From Salicibibacter cibarius (GTDB lineage: Bacteria > Bacillota > Bacilli > Bacillales > Marinococcaceae), in NCBI RefSeq assembly GCF_016495725.1, contig NZ_CP054705.1, forward strand, positions 4,030,001 through 4,094,000: a stretch of 64,000 nt of DNA. Reading direction: 5' to 3'. The translations under genes and the position numbers were made by a program. Positions 1 to 8,328 of this stretch are shown here, one piece after another; the stretch's first letter is position 1, and every line of letters starts with the position of its first letter. The notes below the pieces were generated by a model. The model was not told the DNA's origin. It saw only the letters and a program-made list of their open reading frames with translations, and made no database searches.

Positions 1-30
1 CTCAATGTTCAATTTGTGCTTTGTAGACAT
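1..30 (-). CDS. 5' end of an unidentified gene leaving the window
   Basis: A reading frame starts with ATG at position 30 on the minus strand and runs off the left edge. It reads MSTKHKLNIE. A strong ribosome site (GGAGGTGG) lies 6 bases upstream, which supports a real start. Ten residues are too few to identify the product. The neighbouring sequence is mobile-element debris, so a transposase is possible but this is a guess. Confidence 0.45.
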   Translation of the reverse strand, partial: MSTKHKLNIE

Positions 31-222
31 GTCGCGCCACCTCCACATCACGATTATACCACAAATCAAACAATGCAAAGTTTGCAAAATACGAGTTCCT
101 TATGAACATATCAAGGATGAACGGTTTGGATGTGTATAAAACCATGCTTGAAATACTCCACCTTAATATCTAACGACATTTGATAATGGAGATTCCTCAC
201 ATTCGTAACCGAAAGTTATGAA

Positions 223-303
223 TTAGGCTATCCCCGTAGTCTCTAAGATTAATCGTAGTGCTTCATTACGAATATTTATACTTGCATTAATATCTCGATG
301 ATA
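223..303 (-). pseudogene. C-terminal remnant of a TnpB (IS605 OrfB) nuclease
   Basis: The minus strand encodes a 26-residue tail containing HRDINASINIRNEAL, then a stop. This matches the end of the RuvC-like domain of TnpB proteins, where a DRDxNAxxNI motif carries the last catalytic Asp. The upstream part of the gene is missing: the frame is lost where the toxin-like cassette begins near 305. It is a dead IS200/IS605 fragment. The family call rests on this one motif. Confidence 0.6.
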
Positions 304-316
304 AAAGATAGAACTA

Positions 317-325
317 TGCTATAAT
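317..325 (+). promoter_or_regulatory. Extended -10 promoter of the small toxin-like gene
   Basis: TGcTATAAT is a perfect extended -10 element about 100 bases upstream of the 30-aa gene. No good -35 box is seen, which is usual for extended -10 promoters. The long leader can fold locally (GGGGTG/CACCTT segments), as in type I toxin mRNAs. Confidence 0.55.
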
Positions 326-424
326 AGAAAGACAATAAACAGCCTATCCAGGGGTGGGCGTTCACCTTGCAAACCTTGATATCACTGGCACCCTTTTCTC
401 AAGGGAGAAGGGAGGTGAACCGTC

Positions 425-517
425 ATGATAATTACGTACGAAGCAGCCATGCTATGTGTGGCTGTGGCCACGTTAGTGGTGATAATTATTAAAAATGACG
501 ACCAAAAAAAGAAGTAA
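425..517 (+). CDS. Small hydrophobic holin-like (type I) toxin peptide
   Basis: This 30-residue peptide starts MIITYEAAML, continues as one hydrophobic helix (residues 8-22) and ends in a charged tail, NDDQKKK. A short N-terminus with TYEA, one membrane segment and a Lys-rich end is the pattern of the TxpA/BsrG/holin-like toxin family of Bacillales, which damage the membrane and are silenced by an antisense RNA. The ribosome site GGGAGGTGAA lies 5 bases upstream. The stop codon lies inside a strong hairpin that acts as the mRNA terminator. The antisense RNA itself cannot be proven from sequence. Confidence 0.65.
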   Translation: MIITYEAAMLCVAVATLVVIIIKNDDQKKK

Positions 518-551
518 CCACCCCTGGGCAACAATCCAAAGTGGTTACTTC
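511..551 (+). terminator. Hairpin overlapping the toxin stop codon
   Basis: GAAGTAACCAC and GTGGTTACTTC form a perfect 11-bp stem around a 19-base loop. The toxin stop codon is within the left arm. The T-run is weak, so the stem may serve RNA stability and antisense pairing as well as termination. Confidence 0.6.
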
Positions 552-599
552 ATCTAAAAACTAGGTGAACAAAACCCTTGGTACGGGTTGTTCTATTGG

Positions 600-638
600 A
601 AGACCGTCGGTGCTACCAACACCGCACGGTCTTTTTTA
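600..638 (+). terminator. Rho-independent terminator
   Basis: AAGACCGT...ACGGTCTT with an inner CGGTG/CACCG pair forms a long GC-rich stem followed by six T residues on the plus strand. It ends transcription coming from the toxin cassette. Confidence 0.8.
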
Positions 639-702
639 GCTTCTGTCTCTTCTAATTTCATTATACAATCTTTCTGATCGCAAAGCAAACACCAAAGACC
701 AT

Positions 703-1032
703 TCATCCGAACACTAAGCCCTGAACCTTCAAACACAAAAACCAACCACCAGCTCCTAAAAGCATGGCGAGAGAAAGTGGAAAAGAATATCTTAACAGCA
801 GAGCCACAATTAAAATTAACACGGCTGTTGCCGGAAATCCCCATAATACACCCATGGCAAACTTACTGATTTCCTCAGCGCTATTCCCTTGAAAAGAAAG
901 CCAAATTAAACTTAGTAAACTTACGAGAGGCAGTGCCGCAATAATACCACCAATTGTTGGAAATCGGTGTGCAATTTCAGTAATAACACCAATGATTAGA
1001 GCAGATATAAGGATTTTTACTGCGGTGAACAA
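703..1032 (-). CDS. DUF3147 family small membrane protein
   Basis: A 109-residue, very hydrophobic protein with about four membrane segments and a loop reading RFPTIGGIIAALP. This resembles the DUF3147 family of bacterial inner-membrane proteins, whose function is unknown. It starts with TTG at 1032, 7 bases after a GGGAGG site that lies inside the end of the marR-like gene. The two genes overlap by 16 bases and must be cotranscribed. The arrangement suggests the regulator controls this membrane protein, possibly for export or tolerance, which is inference. Confidence 0.75.
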   Translation of the reverse strand: MFTAVKILISALIIGVITEIAHRFPTIGGIIAALPLVSLLSLIWLSFQGNSAEEISKFAMGVLWGFPATAVLILIVALLLRYSFPLSLAMLLGAGGWFLCLKVQGLVFG

Positions 1033-1442
1033 GCTTTCGCCTCCCAGCTTAAGATCGCAAAGGCGTTTTTGATCGTGTCTGCCTCTTCTTTTGTCAAACT
1101 ATTAAGAATGTTCGCTAGCTTTTCTTCATTAAGCTGTGTATTGCGAGACAAGATTTTTTTGCCATCTTCAGTTATTACAACGTGAACTCTCCGTTCGTCC
1201 TCTGTACTTCTTATTTTGGCAACCCAGCTCTTTTGAATGAGGCGTTTCACATGCTCAGAAGCTGTATTGTGACTAACGGATAAAAAGTTAGATAATTCAC
1301 CAACCGTTGCTTTGCCGTTAAAATCGAGATATTGAAGCATACGAATAGCTTGGTGAGTAATCGGTTCTTGATGCTCATAGTGAAGGTGATAATAAATCTC
1401 TGTCCAATTCCGGTTAATTGCTTCACTTAAGGATTGGTTCAT
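1017..1442 (-). CDS. MarR family transcriptional regulator
   Basis: A 141-residue winged-helix repressor. The recognition region (about residues 45-75) reads ATVGELSNFLSVSHNTASEH, followed by a wing with STEDERRVHVVIT, where DxR is the classic MarR wing motif. Such proteins bind DNA as dimers and release it on binding phenolic or other ligands. The start is ATG at 1442 behind AAAGGAGCC. A 17-bp inverted repeat sits between its own promoter and the ribosome site, so autoregulation is likely. The downstream DUF3147 gene overlaps it. Confidence 0.9.
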   Translation of the reverse strand: MNQSLSEAINRNWTEIYYHLHYEHQEPITHQAIRMLQYLDFNGKATVGELSNFLSVSHNTASEHVKRLIQKSWVAKIRSTEDERRVHVVITEDGKKILSRNTQLNEEKLANILNSLTKEEADTIKNAFAILSWEAKACSPQ

Positions 1443-1457
1443 AAATAGGCTCCTTTA

Positions 1458-1474
1458 TATCGTTTATTACGATA
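1458..1474 (-). promoter_or_regulatory. Probable MarR operator
   Basis: TATCGT-TTATT-ACGATA is a perfect inverted repeat with 6-bp arms placed just downstream of the -10 box and upstream of the ribosome site of the marR-like gene. MarR dimers bind AT-rich dyads of this size. Binding is inferred from position and symmetry. Confidence 0.55.
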
Positions 1475-1476
1475 CA

Positions 1477-1505
1477 ATCATATCATATGACTTTATAATC
1501 ATCAA
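1477..1505 (-). promoter_or_regulatory. SigA-type promoter of the MarR/DUF3147 pair
   Basis: On the minus strand TTGATG, 17 bases and TATGAT give a good vegetative promoter. The operator-like repeat begins 3 bases downstream of the -10 box. Confidence 0.55.
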
Positions 1506-1675
1506 TGCACCTAAATGAAGCTGAACTTAAAAAGACGCAACCCGCTCCACGTGAATTGCGTCCCGTTTATTTATCAAACACTTGGAACGAGGGATTGATC
1601 ACAAGCAATAACCGTTTACAAAGCAAATGAATCAAAACCTAAATTTCTATTAAAGCTGTCCTATTCTTTATGATT

Positions 1676-2881
1676 TCAAAAATAAACACCCTTTACTTCA
1701 CAAATCTTGCGAAAAATAATGAACCATAATCCCATGCATACGAGTAAGAAGCCTGCCGAGGCCAAGTACACGAACTGGACACCGATATTTTCAGCAATAA
1801 TACCCACCGTTAAAGCGCCGATACCGAACGCTAATGTTGTTACTGCTTCATTAACAGCATATACGTACGGCAATTTTTCTCCGGAGATTTTCTGCTGTAA
1901 AATGGTATGCATGCCGACTCCTCGAAGCTGTTGGAAGACCCCAACACCTACAGATAGCAAAAGGGCAAGCAAAGGCAGGGTAATTAATGCATACGTGCCG
2001 GTAACAAGTGCTGATCCCAGAAAACCAAACAGCACGATTCGTGTGAGCTGACGCCGAAAAAAATGCTCCCGTGCATAAACGATAACTCCTGTCATAATTA
2101 GCCCAATAAAAAAACTAGCATTGATCCATCCCCACCAGATCTCCGAGACCCCAAGTGCTTCCTCAACGAAAACATAGACAATCGCCGCGATCCAAATGAC
2201 ACCTACCGCTGCATCCATGAATGAAATGGCAATGAAATTGCGAAGCCAGGAAAGTCGTCGTACTTCTTCCCATCCCGTGAGCATTTCTCCAAAGAGTGAG
2301 CTTTTTCGGGACTGTGCTTTGATCACAGAAGTTTCTTGTCTAATCGTCCAAAAAACAGATGTTGCAATAACGTACAAGGCAAAAACCACGATCAATAAGG
2401 GTTCGGCACCGAACAGAGCGAGGAAAACGCCACCTAACGCCCAGCAACCAAACTCAACCGTTTGGTAGACGATAGCCGCTGTACTGTTTGCTTTTACAAG
2501 TGCTTCTGTCTGCACAAATCGAGGGATTAGTGCATCGCTTGCGGGATCGGAACATCCATCAAGAAAAGCAAGAAGGCTGATGAGGATGAAGATCAAGGAT
2601 AGCTCTCCATAAAAAACAATTAAAATTAACAGGATGAAAAGTGCCGTTTTTAAAATCTGTGCGGATAAAAGAATCATCGGCAACGGGTAACGTTGAAAGA
2701 AAACGGGAACGACCAAACCCGAAACAAATCTCGTAAACGTGATCGTCACAGGTACGAGACTCATAAAAATTGGCGAATGGCTAGCTTCATATATGAGCTG
2801 CATTAAACAGACGATATAGAGCACCATGCCTGCACCGTTAAACGCTTGGCCTGTCACAAGACGAGTGAACGTACTGTGCAT
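1676..2881 (-). CDS. MFS transporter
   Basis: A major facilitator superfamily protein of about 401 residues with 10-12 hydrophobic segments. An acidic intracellular motif, FLDGCSDPASDALIP (about residues 105-120), and a C-terminal half with IGVQFVYLASAG look like the MFS_3/MdfA-like drug efflux group. It should export small molecules with proton exchange. ATG at 2881 is preferred over the in-frame ATG at 2890 because the GAGAGAGG ribosome site would overlap the latter. It is transcribed alone and no substrate can be named. Confidence 0.8.
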   Translation of the reverse strand: MHSTFTRLVTGQAFNGAGMVLYIVCLMQLIYEASHSPIFMSLVPVTITFTRFVSGLVVPVFFQRYPLPMILLSAQILKTALFILLILIVFYGELSLIFILISLLAFLDGCSDPASDALIPRFVQTEALVKANSTAAIVYQTVEFGCWALGGVFLALFGAEPLLIVVFALYVIATSVFWTIRQETSVIKAQSRKSSLFGEMLTGWEEVRRLSWLRNFIAISFMDAAVGVIWIAAIVYVFVEEALGVSEIWWGWINASFFIGLIMTGVIVYAREHFFRRQLTRIVLFGFLGSALVTGTYALITLPLLALLLSVGVGVFQQLRGVGMHTILQQKISGEKLPYVYAVNEAVTTLAFGIGALTVGIIAENIGVQFVYLASAGFLLVCMGLWFIIFRKICEVKGVYF

Positions 2882-3009
2882 ATATAACATCCTCTCTCTG
2901 TATTCAATTTTCTGTTGTGTTAGAGAGAGGAAGATTTACATATGTGTGATCACTCCCGTTTTGATGGAAATTTCTTTCTACCGCTAAAACGTTAGATCTA
3001 ACCCTATTG

Positions 3010-3483
3010 TTATTCGAGTTCCTTCACAAACAATACCCTATCTTGAGACGGTCCATCATAATCTGCTATCACTGATATATCATCTACTGTTTTATCACCC
3101 TGTTCAATATCAAAGCCCATTCTTGTGTGATAGGCAATAGACGTTTTATTGACCGGCGAAGTAACGCAACGTACTTTGTTTCGATTTTCACTTTGCACTG
3201 TAGAGAAAAATTGGTTATAGAGCTCATTTCCTATTCTTCGTTTACGGTACTCCGGGTGAACACCAACAAAATGTATGTAAGCTTCATCTGACTGGGACTG
3301 AGATAAAAATCCAATCAAAAAACCTTTAATCTCTCCATGTTCTTCAGCAATAAAGCTTGTGTCATTAAAGTGATCAAAAAATAATTTCGGCAACATGTCT
3401 GACATTTGCCGTCCACCCCACCAATCATTTATTAACGGTGATAATACGTAGTAATCTGAACTGTTAACTGTTCGAATCTCCAT
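3010..3483 (-). CDS. GNAT family N-acetyltransferase
   Basis: A 157-residue acetyl-CoA-dependent N-acetyltransferase. Motif A appears as [19 protein letters not shown] (about residues 92-110), with the RxxRIG acetyl-CoA loop. The C-terminal MGFDIEQGD is the usual GNAT beta-bulge region. Start ATG at 3483 follows TTGGAGGAT. It is separated by 24 bases from the upstream fosB gene and is probably cotranscribed. It is one of several acetyltransferases in this minus-strand array. The substrate is unknown. Confidence 0.85.
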   Translation of the reverse strand: MEIRTVNSSDYYVLSPLINDWWGGRQMSDMLPKLFFDHFNDTSFIAEEHGEIKGFLIGFLSQSQSDEAYIHFVGVHPEYRKRRIGNELYNQFFSTVQSENRNKVRCVTSPVNKTSIAYHTRMGFDIEQGDKTVDDISVIADYDGPSQDRVLFVKELE

Positions 3484-3507
3484 GGTTTATCCTCCAATAT
3501 TACCAGA

Positions 3508-3930
3508 TTAAACATAAAACTCCATATGCGGTTTTTCCTGCTTATAATAATCCAGTCTATCTTGCAAAGTCCCAGTATGAAACTCAAATTTATGGCCATC
3601 AGGATCTGTGAAATAAATAGACTTTTTGTCTTTTTCACTCCTGGGGCGACCGGATAAGATATTTACGTCCAGATCCTCTAATTTGTTATAAATGCTAACA
3701 AAGTCAGCCTCTTCAATGGTAAAAGCAACATGAGTGTATGACTGACTTATTTCATTGCGAGGAATATCTTCCTCTACATTAAGCGCTAACCACATGCCAT
3801 TCAAATCAAAATAAGCGGTGCTTTTTCCTTTAACCAGTAATTTAGCTTCAAATACATCTTGGTAAAACTCAATGGATTTTTCCAAATCAGAAACGGAAAA
3901 TAAAAAATGATTAAGCCCCTTTATAAACAA
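3508..3930 (-). CDS. fosB: FosB-type metallothiol transferase (fosfomycin resistance)
   Basis: A 140-residue vicinal-oxygen-chelate protein that closely follows FosB. FosB adds bacillithiol or cysteine to fosfomycin and opens its epoxide ring in the cytosol. The metal ligands are visible at His8 (GLNHFLF), His67 (YTHVAF) and Glu116 (HKFEFHTG). The family C-terminus [12 protein letters not shown] and the loop [10 protein letters not shown] are also present. Length is normal for FosB. It starts with TTG at 3930, 7 bases after GAGGTGAA. Activity on fosfomycin is inferred from family identity. Confidence 0.9.
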   Translation of the reverse strand: MFIKGLNHFLFSVSDLEKSIEFYQDVFEAKLLVKGKSTAYFDLNGMWLALNVEEDIPRNEISQSYTHVAFTIEEADFVSIYNKLEDLDVNILSGRPRSEKDKKSIYFTDPDGHKFEFHTGTLQDRLDYYKQEKPHMEFYV

Positions 3931-3985
3931 CTGTATTCACCTCAACACAAACTTTTTCACATCTTTATAGAAGCGGTTACTGTTA

Positions 3986-4711
3986 TTAATACTTATATCC
4001 CCCAAAAAGAGCATGACCCGCTTTTACCCACCATGCATCTATGTCAGAAAAGCCCGCTTGCTGAAGGGCATTTAATTGTTCCATCAACGTGGACGGTTTG
4101 TCGACAGGATCACCCGGATGCTCAAACAAATTCCATTCTGCATTGAGAAAATATTCATAAGCTTGAAGGTTCCCCTCTAACTTTAGGGATTGTTTTTTCG
4201 TGACGTCATCCCAACTACGACTCATGCTGCGCCTGCCTATTTCATTTACCGGTTTTACAATGTCAGCGATCAAAAGGACTCCGTTATTTTGCAAATTCGA
4301 ATAAAGCTTTTTAAATAAATCTTGTTTTTGTTGAAAAGAAAGATGGTGAATGGCAAGGCTGCTCACAAAGCATCTTACTTTATTCGGTAAATCATTTAGC
4401 CATGAAGCGTCAAAAAGATCGAAATGACGAAATTCTAAACGGTCAGCGTACTGTTCGAGTCGATCTTTTGTATATTTCAACATTTCCGGAGATCCATCCA
4501 AAGCAATAACATGTGCTTTAGGGAAGGTGCTTGCAATGGTTTCAGTTAACCAACCTCCACCCGTAGCGATGTCTACAACGACGAAATCTTCATCATGATT
4601 TGCTGGAATAAGATCGATAAAAGTCTTCGCCAATTCGCCCCGTTCTGGGACAAATACTCGCCCGTAACGGAGGAACACTTCCGTATCTGATTCATTCCAT
4701 TTTTGATCCAT
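3986..4711 (-). CDS. Class I SAM-dependent methyltransferase
   Basis: A 241-residue soluble methyltransferase. Motif I reads VVDIATGGGWLTE (about residues 46-58), the SAM-binding glycine loop. The acidic end of strand 2 is HVIALDGSPEML, and motif IV-like RCFVSSLAIHHL follows. A later VLLIADIVKP strand completes the fold. ATG at 4711 is preferred over a GTG at 4714 because GGAAGGAG is better spaced. The substrate is unknown. It lies back to back with the MazG-like gene. Confidence 0.85.
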   Translation of the reverse strand: MDQKWNESDTEVFLRYGRVFVPERGELAKTFIDLIPANHDEDFVVVDIATGGGWLTETIASTFPKAHVIALDGSPEMLKYTKDRLEQYADRLEFRHFDLFDASWLNDLPNKVRCFVSSLAIHHLSFQQKQDLFKKLYSNLQNNGVLLIADIVKPVNEIGRRSMSRSWDDVTKKQSLKLEGNLQAYEYFLNAEWNLFEHPGDPVDKPSTLMEQLNALQQAGFSDIDAWWVKAGHALFGGYKY

Positions 4712-4825
4712 CACTGTTTGCTCCTTCCAACGTACTGCAGTCGTAAATATCTATTGTCTAAACCATCTGTTTTTATTATAAGGATCTGTTTGCTAAACTT
4801 AAAACTAAACGAGGAGGCATACAAA

Positions 4826-5143
4826 ATGAACGTTACCGAATTTCAATCATGGGTCAAAGACTATTATGAATCAAGAGGCTGGTCTGAACTTGATAGTTTC
4901 ATACGTATTGGTTTTCTCGCTGAAGAAACAGGAGAAGTCGCAAGGGCTATAAGAGCTATGGAAATTGGCCGTGATCAACCTGACGAGTATAAAGGAACAA
5001 CTGATGAGTTAAAACAAGACCTTACCGAAGAATTAGGGGATGTTTTAGGCAATGTCATCGTGATTGCCAATAAATATAACATCGCTCTTGAGGATGTTTT
5101 TCAAGCCCACCATGAAAAGCTACAAAAACGTTATGAAAAATAG
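4826..5143 (+). CDS. MazG-like nucleotide pyrophosphohydrolase
   Basis: A 105-residue all-helical MazG-type protein. The metal-binding signature is seen as GFLAEETGEVARAIR (EExxE) and later LTEELGDVLGNVIV (ExxD). These proteins hydrolyse non-canonical or excess NTPs to NMP and pyrophosphate. The ATG at 4826 is chosen because a GAGGAGG site lies 8 bases upstream; the longer frame from 4703 has no ribosome site. It is the only plus-strand gene in the first 11 kb and has its own promoter region. Confidence 0.85.
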   Translation: MNVTEFQSWVKDYYESRGWSELDSFIRIGFLAEETGEVARAIRAMEIGRDQPDEYKGTTDELKQDLTEELGDVLGNVIVIANKYNIALEDVFQAHHEKLQKRYEK

Positions 5144-5209
5144 TGCTTTGAGTAGGGAATTTTCTATTGCGAAAGTTCCCTTTTATGAAATCGCTAATTC
5201 ACGAAGAAA

Positions 5210-6043
5210 CTATAGGATCTTACGATAAATGTCTTCAACCAAATCCTCTTTTGCCGATGCTCCAACACTGACACTTAAATGCTTATTCACTCTTTCGAAT
5301 TCCGGTTTCATATCAATGATGACATTTATTACCTCATCCAGCTGCCCGGAGCTATCCCATCTCTGTAACCGTTCTAATTGCCATTTTTTTAAAGGACTTC
5401 TTTCCCCCTCAATCTTTGCCCAATCTCCAAATGAATTGGGTTGTATTCCCATCTCCATGTACCAACCTGTAACGATAGATAACCGCAAACAATCCAGGCA
5501 GTGCATGGCATAATAGCATTCACCTCTCGCGGCTCTTCTATATACCTCGTGCAAAAAAGCAAAGTGTTTTGTGCGCCAAGCTTCTACATCTTCAATGCTA
5601 AATTGATATTGCAGTTGATTTGATCTCAGCTGAACCTTATTCACAATGTTGTAAGGATCATAAACAATGTGCAAATCTTGAAGCCAGACGGATGGCATAA
5701 GATCACTTTCTTCGTAATAAAAAATATCGGCTTTAATAAATGAATCGAAATGGGCGATAATAAAACTTTCGTGTTCATAACCTTCAAAAAATAATATGTT
5801 CCCCCAATGATGAGCTCTCTCCTTCTTCTTATCCCTGTATTCCTGAACCTTACTACCTTCAACTACGATCCTTAAATCAATGTCAGAAAACATGTCGGTA
5901 TTCCCACTGCCTAATGAACCGCCATAAAATATCGCTTTGACATTCCTATCCTGTGTCAAATCACTTTCAATATGATTCATCAATCGCTTTCGATGTATCG
6001 GCAATTCCAAGTCTCTCTGCTTATGTCCATGAAACTGATCCAT
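5210..6043 (-). CDS. Nucleotidyltransferase-domain protein (aminoglycoside adenylyltransferase-like)
   Basis: A 277-residue protein with a polymerase-beta-type nucleotidyltransferase core. IFYGGSLGSGNTDMFSDIDL (about residues 38-57) holds the GGS loop and the two metal-binding Asp of the DxD motif. The C-terminal half is helical, as in ANT-type antibiotic adenylyltransferases and related kanamycin nucleotidyltransferase-like proteins. The expected reaction is transfer of AMP from ATP to a small molecule. ATG at 6043 follows an AGGGGGAT site. A drug target is not proven; it may be a housekeeping relative. Confidence 0.7.
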   Translation of the reverse strand: MDQFHGHKQRDLELPIHRKRLMNHIESDLTQDRNVKAIFYGGSLGSGNTDMFSDIDLRIVVEGSKVQEYRDKKKERAHHWGNILFFEGYEHESFIIAHFDSFIKADIFYYEESDLMPSVWLQDLHIVYDPYNIVNKVQLRSNQLQYQFSIEDVEAWRTKHFAFLHEVYRRAARGECYYAMHCLDCLRLSIVTGWYMEMGIQPNSFGDWAKIEGERSPLKKWQLERLQRWDSSGQLDEVINVIIDMKPEFERVNKHLSVSVGASAKEDLVEDIYRKIL

Positions 6044-6074
6044 CACCCACTATCCCCCTAAAAATTTCCTGATT

Positions 6075-6683
6075 TCAATCAAAAATTGCACCCTTATCTG
6101 TTTTATTGAATACCATCTTTATTTGGGATTCCGTGTTTCGAGCGATCGAAAGCGGCGGCAAATGATCATGGTCAAAGAATCCAACCTCGCTCGTTTCCAT
6201 CCCTTTCACCGCCTTTCCACCTACAATCTCGCATTGAAAAAACATTTTGTAAATATGATGCAATGTAGGTGGATGCGGGTGGCGTTTCATATCCAGAACT
6301 GCCAACAACCTTGTAGGTGTCACATCAAATCCGGCTTCCTCTTTCACTTCTTGGACAGCCACTTCGCTTGCGGTTAAACCGATATCCGCCCAACCGCCTG
6401 GCAAAGACCAATAACCACTCTTCTTTTCTTTCACCATAAGAATTTTATTGTCCTTAAAGACAGCCGATCGCACGTCTACTTTTGGGGTGGCATACCCTGT
6501 GTCATTGGCAAAAATATCTTTGACTTTCTCTTGACCCATGTCCGATTGTTCAGCAATCATCTCAACGCTTATGTTTCTAATCAACTCAAATCTTTCCATA
6601 TCAAATTCATCGGTTGAATAAGCTAAACCAGATTGTGCAATGGATTGAAGCTGCTTGGCCCATTCCAGCCATTTAGGTTCCAA
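6075..6683 (-). CDS. NUDIX hydrolase with YjhB-type N-terminal domain
   Basis: A 202-residue hydrolase of nucleoside diphosphate derivatives. The first 65 residues form the helical region typical of ADP-ribose pyrophosphatase-like YjhB proteins. The Nudix box spans GGWADIGLTASEVAVQEVKE (about residues 117-136) and ends with EAGFDV. The start is TTG at 6683, 8 bases after GGAGGTG; no ATG is placed as well. It is spaced about 30 bases from the nucleotidyltransferase gene and is likely part of the same transcript. Confidence 0.85.
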   Translation of the reverse strand: MEPKWLEWAKQLQSIAQSGLAYSTDEFDMERFELIRNISVEMIAEQSDMGQEKVKDIFANDTGYATPKVDVRSAVFKDNKILMVKEKKSGYWSLPGGWADIGLTASEVAVQEVKEEAGFDVTPTRLLAVLDMKRHPHPPTLHHIYKMFFQCEIVGGKAVKGMETSEVGFFDHDHLPPLSIARNTESQIKMVFNKTDKGAIFD

Positions 6684-6709
6684 TCTTTCATCACCTCCAT
6701 AAAAAGTAT

Positions 6710-7189
6710 TTATAACATTCTATACATTAAAATATCATCAACGAATTTACCATCAATTAAAAATTCGTCTTTTAGCATTTCTTGCTCTTTAAAGCCCTGT
6801 GAAATATAAAATTGAATAGCAGAACGATTTGTAGAAAGCACACGTATTGAAATTTTAACGAAACCGTTCTTTTTCCCCCAAGAAAATACATGATTCAATA
6901 GTGCTTTTCCTACACCTTTTCTTTGAAAGTCAGGGTGAACGCCTATATCAATATCTAATACATGACTGTTAGACTTTAGACCTGTAGGATTTTTATATCC
7001 AATATAACCTGCAACCTTATCATTAATAATAGCAACAAATTGTTTTCCAACTGGACAATGTTTAGAATACTCCTCTACTGATTCCCAATAAAAGAACGCT
7101 GGAGTGTTAGACTTATTCCAAATTAAATTATTTAAGTCCATTAGCTCTTCAGAATCAGATTCTTTAGTTTGCCTAATGTAAATGCTCAA
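6710..7189 (-). CDS. GNAT family N-acetyltransferase
   Basis: A 159-residue GNAT enzyme. The acetyl-CoA loop is DIGVHPDFQRKGVGKALLNH (about residues 82-101, QRKGVG). The C-terminal SAIQFYISQGFKEQEML is the standard FYxxxGF segment. It starts with TTG at 7189 behind AAAGGGGATGGG. It follows the pattern of the other acetyltransferases in this array and gives no clue to its substrate. Confidence 0.85.
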   Translation of the reverse strand: MSIYIRQTKESDSEELMDLNNLIWNKSNTPAFFYWESVEEYSKHCPVGKQFVAIINDKVAGYIGYKNPTGLKSNSHVLDIDIGVHPDFQRKGVGKALLNHVFSWGKKNGFVKISIRVLSTNRSAIQFYISQGFKEQEMLKDEFLIDGKFVDDILMYRML

Positions 7190-7229
7190 AATCCCATCCC
7201 CTTTAACCTAAAGTGGCATAAGGATTTCC

Positions 7230-8275
7230 TTATACAACACTGGATCCAATCAGTTTTATGCGTTTTTGCTTGCAATCAATTTCTGCCTTAGTGCCCATCG
7301 GCAGAATGAAAAATGGATCTGTATGGCCAAAATCCATATTGCTGATGATCGGCAGATCATATTGATGAAATTCATCTTGAATAACGTTCATTAATACATT
7401 ATCCAATTGTTCTTTATCTTGAGACGAATAATCTCTAGCCCTGCCAAACATCAGTCCTTGAATGCGGTCGAAAATCCCTTGCATACCATAACTTCTGAGA
7501 ACCCGTTTTATTTGATTGACTGTCGTTGTCCCTTCACCATTCTCTAAAAACAGGATCTTATCATCAAAAAACTTATCTTCAGGGAAATACTTTGTCCCTT
7601 TCATCATCTCAAAAACTTCAATATTACCGCCAAATAGCCTTCCCTTTTTATGCTTTGACCTTGTAACCAGTTCCATCCCTGTGAATTAAGATTTTGTTCA
7701 TTTAGTTTGCCTGTATTCTCAGGATCAGACCAATCCGGATAACCTTCCGACCAATACTAAAAAGGTTTATACTCACAGCCATCATTTTGATTAAATAAAA
7801 GATCTGTAATGTGTTGCTTATATTCTTCGCCTATACTCTGTAGTTGAGAGATACCCCCTGCCATGATCGTCGGTCCGTAAAAAGTGACCAATCCTAACTG
7901 ATTACAATAGGTGAGAAATGTTGTATTGTCAGAGAAACCCATAATAATCTTGGGGTTTTTTTGAATAACTTCCTGATCCAAATAGGGAAGGATCCTTACG
8001 GAATCGTCTCCTCCAATTGAACTTATAATCGCTTTTATATCTGGATCTGCAAAAGCTTCATTGATATTCTCTGCTCTTTCTTTTGGATTGTGATAGAGGT
8101 GATTCGGATCGGCTCGTGCTGTACTCAACTCCCAAACGTTAAGACCAAATTCTTCCTTTAATATCTGAATCCCTTGATCAAAAATATGGGGAAACAAGCT
8201 AGGAACACCAGTTGAAGGAGATAAAACAGCAACAGTATCCCCATTTTGCAAGCGTGATGGAGAAATAAAATTCAT
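7230..8275 (-). pseudogene. Broken S66 family LD-carboxypeptidase (MccF-like)
   Basis: The N-terminal half (start ATG 8275, GAAAGGAAG site) begins MNFISPSRLQNGDTVAVLSP and carries the nucleophile motif MGFSDNTTFL. It stops at TAG near 7757, where the sequence would continue YWSEGYPDW in the same frame. About 100 bases on, an apparent single-A loss in an A5 run shifts the frame. The C-terminal half (from about 7660 to 7230) keeps GRLFGGNIEVFEM, LFLENGEGT and FGHTDPFF, which supply the Glu and His of the triad. Intact relatives cleave LD peptide bonds or microcin C-like compounds. One nonsense and one frameshift make this copy inactive. Confidence 0.85.
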
Positions 8276-8328
8276 TTTAGACTTCCTTTCTAAGGCAAGA
8301 ATGGCATCCCTTTCATTGAAAAAGGTAG

